Origin: Kandleria vitulina DSM 20405
GTDB taxonomy: Bacteria > Bacillota_I > Bacilli_A > Erysipelotrichales > Coprobacillaceae
Assembly: GCF_000702065.1 (NCBI RefSeq)
Contig: NZ_JNKN01000009.1
Location: forward strand, 1-64,000
DNA length: 64,000 bases
Reading direction: 5' to 3'
Shown: one piece after another, positions 24,814 through 32,732 of the stretch
How positions within the stretch are numbered: the first letter of the stretch is position 1
Layout: every line of letters begins with the position of its first letter
The notes under the pieces: generated by a model
The model's database searches: none
Told to the model about the DNA's origin: nothing
Seen by the model: the letters and a program-made list of their open reading frames with translations, nothing else
Translations under genes and position numbers: made by a program

Positions 24814-25962
24814 TTATTTCAATTTATTTAATAATCTCAAAATTATTTTTTTATATAACGGTAAAATATAACCATATTTTTCAAATAAATCATCAAAATC
24901 ATAATTATCAGCTTCTTTAATAAAATGTTTTCTGCTAATTGGTTTTTTAACAGAAGATATTAAAGCAACATTATCTTTTATAGCGTGTTCATAAGAAACA
25001 TGTATTTTAATAATATCATTACTTATTCTATCAAAATACTCTTGGCCTTTATCAGTATTTATTATTAACAAAGATACACCCTTGCCATCATTCATTTTAG
25101 GATCTATTTTATCTATTCCCCAAAAATCACCTAATGTTATATCTGATTTTCTTTTATCTCCTTTTGATTTACAATTATAACAAGAATTTCTTAAACAACT
25201 ATTTAATAAAAAAGATTGCATATAGATATCTTTGTTATGATCCATTATATAGTTATGACTTTTGTATTTGAAAATAATATTAAACTTGTTCCATCCGTTA
25301 TCTTTGTTACGAAAAGAAATAATACTAGGCTTTTCTTTATCTTTATTCTCCCTAAAATCTAAATATTTACTCCATATCTTTGGTGAAGGAACTCCATGAC
25401 AAATTATATCTATTGTAATTAAATTATCATATTCTTTTCCTAAAAAATATTTTAACCCTCTTACTTGACAAGGTGTTCCAGAAAATAAAACTTTCTTGTT
25501 TAAAGATAAAAAATGTTTAACATCCTTATAAGAATTACCAATACTACTTTGAACATATTTAGAACCAAGAATCTTGATTAATTCACTTTCACTTTCAATA
25601 TATATATGTTTAATACTCATTTTTTCATCAAAAGCAGCCCCAAAAACAACGCCATGTTCTTTTAAGACATTTTTCGCTATTACTCCAAATATACCACCAG
25701 ATGAACTATTGTTTCTTAAATAATCATCCTTACTATAACATGCATATGAAATATTTTTATTATTACTTTGTTCTTCTTTATTAATAGGGCATTTATAATA
25801 ACACATTCCACAATTTATGCATTTTGATTTATCAATTGTTGGATACAAAAACCCCTCTTCATCATCTTTCATTATTATTGCTCCCTTAGGACAAATATTT
25901 GAACACAATCCACAACCAGAACAATAATTTTTTTCTATTTTTTCTACAGTATTTTTGTTCAT
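24814..25962 (-). CDS. Fe-S / coenzyme F420 hydrogenase beta-subunit-like protein (capsule locus type)
   Basis: The protein has 382 residues from the ATG at 25962; GTG three codons upstream is the alternative. The first 60 residues hold two 4Fe-4S ferredoxin motifs: CSGCGLCSNICPKGAI and CINCGMCYYKCP. Residues 75-370 form the FrhB N and C domains (SSGGIFGVIAKNVL, FSGTPCQVRGLKYFLG, DIICHGVPSPKIW, SDITLGDFWGID). Proteins of this kind sit next to polysaccharide pyruvyl transferases in capsule loci and may supply reducing equivalents for sugar modification; substrate unknown. It fits that pattern, with the pyruvyl transferase two genes upstream. Confidence 0.88.
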   Translation of the reverse strand: MNKNTVEKIEKNYCSGCGLCSNICPKGAIIMKDDEEGFLYPTIDKSKCINCGMCYYKCPINKEEQSNNKNISYACYSKDDYLRNNSSSGGIFGVIAKNVLKEHGVVFGAAFDEKMSIKHIYIESESELIKILGSKYVQSSIGNSYKDVKHFLSLNKKVLFSGTPCQVRGLKYFLGKEYDNLITIDIICHGVPSPKIWSKYLDFRENKDKEKPSIISFRNKDNGWNKFNIIFKYKSHNYIMDHNKDIYMQSFLLNSCLRNSCYNCKSKGDKRKSDITLGDFWGIDKIDPKMNDGKGVSLLIINTDKGQEYFDRISNDIIKIHVSYEHAIKDNVALISSVKKPISRKHFIKEADNYDFDDLFEKYGYILPLYKKIILRLLNKLK

Positions 25963-25975
25963 ATATATCACATAA

Positions 25976-27493
25976 TTATCTTAATACTTTCTTTAATTTT
26001 CTATTTATATTTAATAATATATCTTTTTCATAATTATTAAAGCAAAATAAATAAGCTATAACAAAATACATTGCTGAATAAATACCAGCATATACAACAA
26101 TATATAAATAATTTCTAGTAAATACATAATGCTTTAATAAAGCTATCATTACTATAGGAATAAACAAAGGTATTATTAATCTAAAAATGTTCTTCCAAAA
26201 GGTTATAACATCTATTTTAATAATCTTATAATAATAAACATTCATAATTATTATATTAACAATAACCAAAGATATACAAGTTCCTAATGCACTACCAATC
26301 GGTCCAAATTTTTTTGCAAGAGGAATGCTTATTATAATATTTATTAAAGCCATAATAAATGTAACAAATGATTTAAATTTATATTTGTTTTGTGCTTGTA
26401 AAATAGTTAAACCCAAATTTTGAATTAAAGGAATTGTTAATGGAACAATTAGTAATAAAGCAACATAATATGAATTTATATATTCTTCTCCCACCCATAA
26501 AACAATAAAATCTTTTCCAAAAATAATCAATCCAGTTAACATTAAAAAGACTACATAAAATTGAATCCTTCCTACTTTTATAAATTCTTGAGTAATAACA
26601 GATGGCTTATTATTTGTTGTAACAAGTTTACTTATTTTAGGCAATAATACTCCATTTATAGCACCTGAAAAATTAATAAACAAATTGTTAAAAGATGTTG
26701 CTACAGTATATATAGAAATTGCAACCGTACTACAAACACTTCCAAGTATTATTTGATCAGTACTCCAATTTAATTTATCAACAACACTTGCAACAAAAAT
26801 AAAGAAAGAATATGAGAACATGGTTTTAAATAATTCCCAATCAAAATTATATTTTTTAGATTTATAATTCAATTTTTTTCTACAATAAATATAATCAATA
26901 ATATTACATACAATATTAATAAAGGCAACAACCATTGTCATAGCAATAGATTTGTATCCAAGTATTAGTAAAGGTAACATTATTATCGGATTTGATATAA
27001 TGCGCGCAATCGTTAAGCTTCTTTGAAAAACAAATTTCTCATTTATTGTAATAATTGAATCATATAAAGACATTGGAAAATTAATACATAAATTAATTGT
27101 TAAAATAATTACCATTATTTTACATCTTTCAATCTCAAATGCTGTCATTGCCGATCCAAATATATTTTGGATATTAAAGTAAATAATTATGCACAAGAAA
27201 AGAGTTATAAAACTTATTATTTTATAAACTTTACTAAAAATACTATATATTTTATATTCTCCTTCTTCGTCATTTTTAGCACGACACTTTGATGCAAAAA
27301 CTATTATTGCATTTCCAAACCCAAAATCAAATACAGCAAGATACTGCATAATTGAACTTACCATCGAATATAAGCCATACTCTGATTGTCCAATAGTTTT
27401 TAGCATAAAAGGAGTATATAGTAATGTAATAAGCATATTAATAAATATGCTTATATAAGATAAGACTGCTCCTTTTTTTCTCTCATTTTTCAT
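25976..27493 (-). CDS. Wzx-type oligosaccharide flippase
   Basis: The 505-residue MATE/MOP-type membrane protein has about fourteen helices, beginning KKGAVLSYISIFINMLITLLYTPFMLKTIGQSEYGLYSMVSS, the classical start of Wzx/RfbX flippases. It should move the lipid-linked repeat unit from the cytoplasmic to the outer face of the membrane for Wzy polymerisation. It lies between the pyruvyl transferase and the Fe-S protein genes in the operon, 7 bases from its upstream neighbour. The site GGTGAG precedes the ATG. Confidence 0.93.
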   Translation of the reverse strand: MKNERKKGAVLSYISIFINMLITLLYTPFMLKTIGQSEYGLYSMVSSIMQYLAVFDFGFGNAIIVFASKCRAKNDEEGEYKIYSIFSKVYKIISFITLFLCIIIYFNIQNIFGSAMTAFEIERCKIMVIILTINLCINFPMSLYDSIITINEKFVFQRSLTIARIISNPIIMLPLLILGYKSIAMTMVVAFINIVCNIIDYIYCRKKLNYKSKKYNFDWELFKTMFSYSFFIFVASVVDKLNWSTDQIILGSVCSTVAISIYTVATSFNNLFINFSGAINGVLLPKISKLVTTNNKPSVITQEFIKVGRIQFYVVFLMLTGLIIFGKDFIVLWVGEEYINSYYVALLLIVPLTIPLIQNLGLTILQAQNKYKFKSFVTFIMALINIIISIPLAKKFGPIGSALGTCISLVIVNIIIMNVYYYKIIKIDVITFWKNIFRLIIPLFIPIVMIALLKHYVFTRNYLYIVVYAGIYSAMYFVIAYLFCFNNYEKDILLNINRKLKKVLR

Positions 27494-27500
27494 TTAATAC

Positions 27501-28550
27501 TCACCTATTCAAACTATCTTTTAAATACTTTAATGATTTATCTTTTTCATTGTTGATTATTTTTTTACATTTATCATAATCAATATTTTTATTTAATAAA
27601 TCTTTTTCTACAATTTCATCTATTGAATTAATTTTTAAGCTGTTTAATTCAACCATTTTTAAAAGTGTATTTATTCTTCCTTCCATATGCTTTTTGTTGT
27701 TAATCATTCTATCTAATATTGCAAATTTTTTTTCAAATATGATAGAAAAAATACATGCATGGTACGAATCTGTTATAATGAATTCAGCATTTTTTATTAA
27801 ACCAAGAAACTCATTTGGTCCACAAGAATAAATATCTTTATTATTCCTATCATTCATATAAATAATTTCAAAATTATTTCCAAATAATCTTTCTATGTTT
27901 TTTAATTTATCCCCTAAAACATAAACCAAAATATATTTTCTCTTAATTATTTTAGATTTAACTAAAGAATCCCATTCTTCTCTTGAAAGTAATAAAGTTG
28001 GATCCAGTACAACAGGACACTTTTTTCCAATCAACTTTTCTGTTAAAACTTGACCATCTTGTTCTCTTAGAGAAATGCTTTTAAAATTATTTAATCCCGT
28101 AATATATATTTCTTCATATTCTTTTGGAATGCTACTTACTCCATAACTAGCAGCATAAGCAATGTTTTTTTCTTTTTGAGAAAATTTTAATAAAGTATTG
28201 TCACCAAATTCATTAAAATGATAATTCCAAACTTGATCACTACCACATACAAAATATTCATATTTATCAACTTCTATCTTAGTATTGTTATAAATGTTTT
28301 TTGAGAAAGGAATCATTTTATTGAAATCTCTAAATTTTTTATTTCTTTTATATCTTCCAAGCCCCAAAAAAACTACAACATCTCTAAATAAAATTTTTAT
28401 TCTATTTTTTACATTACAATTCATATACTTAAAGTTGATTGTTTCAACATCATATTTTAAAGATTTTAATACAGCATAAAGAGCATAATTTTGCAATCTA
28501 TTTCCATAATTATAATCTCCTATAATTGTAACAATTCCTATTTTTTTCAT
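27501..28550 (-). CDS. polysaccharide pyruvyl transferase family protein
   Basis: The 349-residue protein starts KKIGIVTIIGDYNYGNRLQNYALYAVLK, the standard N terminus of PS_pyruv_trans enzymes. YFVCGSDQVWNYHF near 105 and EFIITDSYHACIFSIIF near 255 are the family's phosphoenolpyruvate and sugar-site blocks. It should attach a pyruvate ketal from phosphoenolpyruvate to a sugar of the repeat unit, adding negative charge. Site AAGGAGC before the ATG. It is followed closely by the flippase gene. Confidence 0.92.
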   Translation of the reverse strand: MKKIGIVTIIGDYNYGNRLQNYALYAVLKSLKYDVETINFKYMNCNVKNRIKILFRDVVVFLGLGRYKRNKKFRDFNKMIPFSKNIYNNTKIEVDKYEYFVCGSDQVWNYHFNEFGDNTLLKFSQKEKNIAYAASYGVSSIPKEYEEIYITGLNNFKSISLREQDGQVLTEKLIGKKCPVVLDPTLLLSREEWDSLVKSKIIKRKYILVYVLGDKLKNIERLFGNNFEIIYMNDRNNKDIYSCGPNEFLGLIKNAEFIITDSYHACIFSIIFEKKFAILDRMINNKKHMEGRINTLLKMVELNSLKINSIDEIVEKDLLNKNIDYDKCKKIINNEKDKSLKYLKDSLNR

Positions 28551-28562
28551 TTTTTGCTCCTT

Positions 28563-29144
28563 TTATTTCATTTTTGTTATATCACTTATATCTTTCTCCC
28601 ACCATTTACTATCTAATATTTCTTGAATTCGATTTTTATCAAATCTATACTTTATTATTTTACCAGGATTACCGACTACAATTGCATATGGGGGAACATC
28701 TTTTGTAATAATAGTTCCAGCACCAATTATTGCTCCTGTTCCAATTCTTACTCCATTAAGAATTATAGAATTACATCCAATCCACACATCGTTCTCTATT
28801 ACAGTATCCTTATTATTAATATTAATATGATTAGTTATATCTTTGTTCCATGTTTTATCATATAAAATTGGATGTGTAGTAAATAGTTTATAGTCATGAT
28901 TACCTGGTCCAATTACACAATTAGGACCTATTGAACAAAATGCACCTATTTTAGTGTTTTCATATATTTTTGTATCAAAACTTATATATGTAAATCTACC
29001 AATAGAAACCTTATTAGCAATGTAAACATTATTATATATTTTAACATTAGATTCTAGTTTTACATCGAAAGATACATTTTTGCTCATAATTTTACAATTT
29101 TTATTTTTAAATGTTAATAATAATCTTTTTATAATTCTTTTCAT
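28563..29144 (-). CDS. left-handed beta-helix acetyltransferase (sugar O-acetyltransferase)
   Basis: The 193 residues include hexapeptide repeats (VKIYNNVYIANKVSIG, ENTKIGAFCSIGPNCVIGPG) and the CatB/Vat-type block NDVWIGCNSIILNGVRIGTGAIIGAGTIITKDV with GNPGKIIKYRF at the end, typical of XAT/LbH acetyltransferases. It uses acetyl-CoA and would acetylate a sugar of the capsule repeat unit. In the operon it lies between the GT-D and pyruvyl transferase genes, 12 bases from the latter. Confidence 0.9.
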   Translation of the reverse strand: MKRIIKRLLLTFKNKNCKIMSKNVSFDVKLESNVKIYNNVYIANKVSIGRFTYISFDTKIYENTKIGAFCSIGPNCVIGPGNHDYKLFTTHPILYDKTWNKDITNHININNKDTVIENDVWIGCNSIILNGVRIGTGAIIGAGTIITKDVPPYAIVVGNPGKIIKYRFDKNRIQEILDSKWWEKDISDITKMK

Positions 29145-29162
29145 TTCATAGTCCTTTCATAT

Positions 29163-29885
29163 TTATACAAGCGGGTCATCAATAAAATGGCCTGTATCAA
29201 TTACTTGAATATTTCTTTTTGAAAGACGATATACTAACACTTTAGCCATTGGACCAGAGGATACTAAAACTATGTAATTTTCTATATTTTTAACATTTAG
29301 AACTTTTTTTTCAATATCATCTATTATTTTATAAGAATCATTGCAATTAGTTTTAATAAATATAGCTTTTTTATTATATTTTTTATTAAATATTTTTACC
29401 CATTTTTCATCATTGTGAATCAATACTATTTTTTCCTTTTCATCCCATAAACTGGAATAAATGTCATCTTTTCCTTTACCAAATACAAAAGCATCTCCAT
29501 AAATTTCTTTCTTATTTTGCTTTATTCTAAATAGTAATCTAGGTTTTGCAAAACACATTGCTAATTCAATTCTATTTTTTAAAAACCAAAAAATATTATT
29601 TTTAAAAAAAGGGGGAATACATATTATATATTTATCTTTAAATTTATCATAATTTTCAAATATAGTTAGTAATTCTTTTCCAAGCTTTGGATCATATCCT
29701 TGATAATGTATCCCTTTTTTTGAAAACATTAATCTATATTCTCCATCTCCAAACCTTATCAATGACATTCTATTATTTTTAACAAAATCAATTAATTTTT
29801 TTTCAGAATAAATTGTTGTTTTTGTCTTAAAAGGTGATAAAAATAACAATAGATAACTATATATTATTAATATGATTTTTTTCAT
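29163..29885 (-). CDS. GT-D fold glycosyltransferase
   Basis: The 240-residue protein has the signature MSLIRFGDGEYRLMFSKKG near 40, the FGDGE block of the GT-D glycosyltransferase fold (SP_1767/DUF1792 type), followed by GYDPKLGKELLTIF, VWIGxx-like YGDAFVFGKG and LVSSGPMAKVL. The Asp-Gly-Glu is predicted to bind the nucleotide-sugar metal. The N terminus is a hydrophobic helix (IILIIYSYLLLFL), so it is probably membrane-associated. Its start overlaps the upstream GT2 gene by 29 bases. Confidence 0.88.
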   Translation of the reverse strand: MKKIILIIYSYLLLFLSPFKTKTTIYSEKKLIDFVKNNRMSLIRFGDGEYRLMFSKKGIHYQGYDPKLGKELLTIFENYDKFKDKYIICIPPFFKNNIFWFLKNRIELAMCFAKPRLLFRIKQNKKEIYGDAFVFGKGKDDIYSSLWDEKEKIVLIHNDEKWVKIFNKKYNKKAIFIKTNCNDSYKIIDDIEKKVLNVKNIENYIVLVSSGPMAKVLVYRLSKRNIQVIDTGHFIDDPLV

Positions 29886-30765
29886 TACTTACTCCTTTTT
29901 TCAAATAATGATAAAACATGATTGGAAAAAGAATAATTGAGAACATACGCACAATATTATTAACTTTATATTCTTTAAATACATCATTATTTTTTATCTT
30001 AAACAATTTATTAATCGATAAAAATCTTGAATAACAAAGTACCCTTTTTTTAAACGAATTAAATTTATTACATGCTCCAGATAAATTAGATAAAGATGTC
30101 CCTTTAGGAGACGCCAACAAATATTTTGTACTATTTTTTGTATAACCATCTTCATAGTATTCGCTAATATATAATGGATAGTCTATTGTGGAAATATAAT
30201 AATCCATATTATCCAAATAATCATATAAAATATTTTCTGGAATCAATTTTTCATTATCAAATTTAGGGAATTTAAATGATTTTATATATTCTGTTTTGAT
30301 AATAATATATGTATCTCCAACATATTTATATCTACAATAAATATCTGCAAATTTACAACAAGTATTATCTCCAATTGTCCATTTGTTATTTTTAATACCT
30401 GCCGTTTTTGTTCTAGGCCCTACAACAGCCCAAATATCCTTTTTAAAGCTTTTTTTTATGTTGTTATTTATCATATAGATAGCATTATTTGATAATTCAT
30501 CATCTGAATCAACACATATCATATATTCTGTTTTACAATTTTTTATCGCATTATTTATTGCAATATGCTTTCCAGAATTATTTTGATAAATATATTCAAT
30601 TTTCATTGTTTTTTTCCATTTTTCTATTAATTCACAGGTATTATCCGAAGAGCCATCATCGATAACTAGCCAAACAAAATCATGATCAGATTGAGATTTT
30701 AGGCTATTATACAATTTTTCTAATTTTTTTGCTCTATTATAAGTTGGTGTAAATACTGTTATCAT
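29857..30765 (-). CDS. GT2 family glycosyltransferase
   Basis: The 302-residue protein starts ITVFTPTYNRAKKLEKLYNSL with a GT-A fold. VWLVIDDGSSDNT binds the nucleotide and YMICVDSDDEL is the DxD-type metal site. The middle block DNMDYYISTIDYPLYISEYYEDGYTKN is common to GT2 enzymes of Firmicute capsule loci. The C terminus has a short hydrophobic segment (IILFPIMFYHYL). It adds one sugar to the lipid-linked repeat unit. Site AAGGAGG. Overlaps the Wzy gene by 4 bases. Confidence 0.92.
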   Translation of the reverse strand: MITVFTPTYNRAKKLEKLYNSLKSQSDHDFVWLVIDDGSSDNTCELIEKWKKTMKIEYIYQNNSGKHIAINNAIKNCKTEYMICVDSDDELSNNAIYMINNNIKKSFKKDIWAVVGPRTKTAGIKNNKWTIGDNTCCKFADIYCRYKYVGDTYIIIKTEYIKSFKFPKFDNEKLIPENILYDYLDNMDYYISTIDYPLYISEYYEDGYTKNSTKYLLASPKGTSLSNLSGACNKFNSFKKRVLCYSRFLSINKLFKIKNNDVFKEYKVNNIVRMFSIILFPIMFYHYLKKGVSNEKNHINNI

Positions 30766-31952
30766 TTTAACCTCCTTATATTTAAATAATAATAATCTAA
30801 TATATAGAAAAGTATTGAATTATAAAAACCAAAAATGAAAAAGACTGATTCGGATAAACCAATAATTAAAAGGGACATATAAACAATAACAATAAATCTA
30901 TTAATATTATGTATATGGCAACATCTTATACTATTAATAAGTGTAATACTGAAAAATAATATTACAAATGATGAAAGTATTATTCCATAATTTACTAATA
31001 ATGAAATATATGAATTATGCATAGAAGTATTAAAATTTAGATAATTATTAAGAAAAATATTATCAGAATTAATACCATGTCCAATCAATTGGATATTATT
31101 TTTCCCAATTTCCCACATTGTATTTCTCCCATTTAAATCAACACTTGAAAAGATATTATTAAAGTTGATTGATAATATAAAAACAATCAATATAAAACCA
31201 AAAAACAATCCTAAAGCATTTTTTTTGTTAGTGAAATCAATTTTCTTTAGAATAAAGTTAAAGATCAAAATAAACAATAATAATATGAACCCCATTCTAG
31301 AACCAGATATTATCAATCCAAAAATACATATTATCAATTTAAAAAGCCTTTTACTTTTTTTAGAATCATCAAGTATTAAAAAGTATGTCAAAGAAAACAT
31401 GCTCATAGAAGATAATGTATTAGCATTTCCAGTTAATGAACCGACTAAGAAACCATATTTTGGATCTCCAACAGCAGATTGAATTAATCTAATTCCTCCA
31501 ATATATAATTCCTGGACATAACTTTTACTGATTGGATCATATGACATACTTTTATTTCCAAAATAATAAACAATTAAACCATATAATATTAAAAAAATCG
31601 TAATATATGAAAAATTTTTAAAGACTTTTAAAAATATCTCTTCTTTTTTTTCTTGTGTAGAAATTATTAAAAATAATAGAATAATAGTCCCCCATACTAG
31701 TAGAGTGCTGCTAATATTTTTAATAAATAACGGATTGTATAGAGGTAAAAGAATAGAAATTATACTGCCTATAATGATAAAACAGAATAATGCTTTGTTA
31801 ATTTTCGCTTTATTATTTTTATAATTTAATGCAAAACAAAGAATTAATAAAAGCATACAAACAATTGGAATATATTTACTATTAAATAATAACTGAGTGA
31901 TTGTTAATAGTAATGTTATACTAAAAACGTTAAATTTTTCTAATTTATTCAC
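30762..31952 (-). CDS. Wzy-like polysaccharide polymerase (O-antigen ligase family)
   Basis: The 396-residue protein has about eleven membrane helices and a large extracytoplasmic loop between helices near 120-175 (NKSMSYDPISKSYVQELYIGG). The block DLNGRNTMWEIGKNNIQLIGHGINS is the conserved RxxxW...G.G segment of O-antigen ligase/Wzy proteins. It should join repeat units on the outer face. I chose GTG at 31952 because GGGAG is well spaced from it; a TTG at 31961 would overlap the GT32 stop codon. It is the polymerase of this Wzx/Wzy-dependent locus. Confidence 0.88.
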   Translation of the reverse strand: MNKLEKFNVFSITLLLTITQLLFNSKYIPIVCMLLLILCFALNYKNNKAKINKALFCFIIIGSIISILLPLYNPLFIKNISSTLLVWGTIILLFLIISTQEKKEEIFLKVFKNFSYITIFLILYGLIVYYFGNKSMSYDPISKSYVQELYIGGIRLIQSAVGDPKYGFLVGSLTGNANTLSSMSMFSLTYFLILDDSKKSKRLFKLIICIFGLIISGSRMGFILLLFILIFNFILKKIDFTNKKNALGLFFGFILIVFILSINFNNIFSSVDLNGRNTMWEIGKNNIQLIGHGINSDNIFLNNYLNFNTSMHNSYISLLVNYGIILSSFVILFFSITLINSIRCCHIHNINRFIVIVYMSLLIIGLSESVFFIFGFYNSILFYILDYYYLNIRRLK

Positions 31953-31957
31953 ATTGT

Positions 31958-32728
31958 TCAACTCCCAATTTTTTGTTTAATTTTTGACATAAATCTATAT
32001 GGAATAAAAATAGTATTATATAACATAGTTCCCATTTTTTTACCATATTTATCATTCATCTTTTTTAATAGTTTAGCCCTCTTTATTTCCTCTTTATGTA
32101 ACCATGAACCATCAAAGTGATGAATAGATACAGTATTTTTAGTGATTAAAAGTTCTTTCCCATAGCCTCCCTTAGGATTCATATAATCTGATGGATATAT
32201 TGCTATTCCGTTTTTTTCTTCATATGTATTATTTAAGGAAAAGCCATTTTCTATTAATACTTTACTATTAACTATGGGACACGATATTGTATTTAGCTTG
32301 TTTTTATTACTTGTAAAATCTATATTATTATAGTCATCCAACATTTCTTTAATTATTTTATGTTTAGGGATAGCACCAAAACCTAGCCCAGTAGCAATTT
32401 TTCCTTCAGATTCAATACCGAAAAACACATCATTATTAATCAGTTTTTCAAATGATTTTATTACTTCAACATCAGTATCAAAATACAATCCACCATAATT
32501 ATAAATAATATATAATCTTGCAACGTCAGTGAAGAAGGCGTATTTTTTAGCTTCATATGCGTCATGAGAAAATTTATTAATATTAATATTTAGATTTGAT
32601 TCATTCCATTCTATTATCTCATAATCAGGGAAATACTTTTTCCAACTATCAATACATTTTTTTGCAATTGGAGGTAATGGAGCACCTCCAAACCAACAAT
32701 AATGAATTTTTTTAGGTATATTATTCAT
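31958..32728 (-). CDS. GT32 family glycosyltransferase
   Basis: The protein has 256 residues from the ATG at 32728, preceded by AAGGTGATT; the frame is open 8 codons further. It starts NIPKKIHYCWFGGAPLPPIAKKCIDSWKKY, the standard capsular-sugar-synthesis GT32 opening, followed by DVARLYIIYNYGGLYFDTDVEVIKS with the DxD metal site and VSIHHFDGSWLHK. It would add a hexose or galactose-type residue to the repeat unit. It starts 4 bases after the double GT4 gene ends. Confidence 0.93.
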   Translation of the reverse strand: MNNIPKKIHYCWFGGAPLPPIAKKCIDSWKKYFPDYEIIEWNESNLNININKFSHDAYEAKKYAFFTDVARLYIIYNYGGLYFDTDVEVIKSFEKLINNDVFFGIESEGKIATGLGFGAIPKHKIIKEMLDDYNNIDFTSNKNKLNTISCPIVNSKVLIENGFSLNNTYEEKNGIAIYPSDYMNPKGGYGKELLITKNTVSIHHFDGSWLHKEEIKRAKLLKKMNDKYGKKMGTMLYNTIFIPYRFMSKIKQKIGS

Positions 32729-32732
32729 AATT

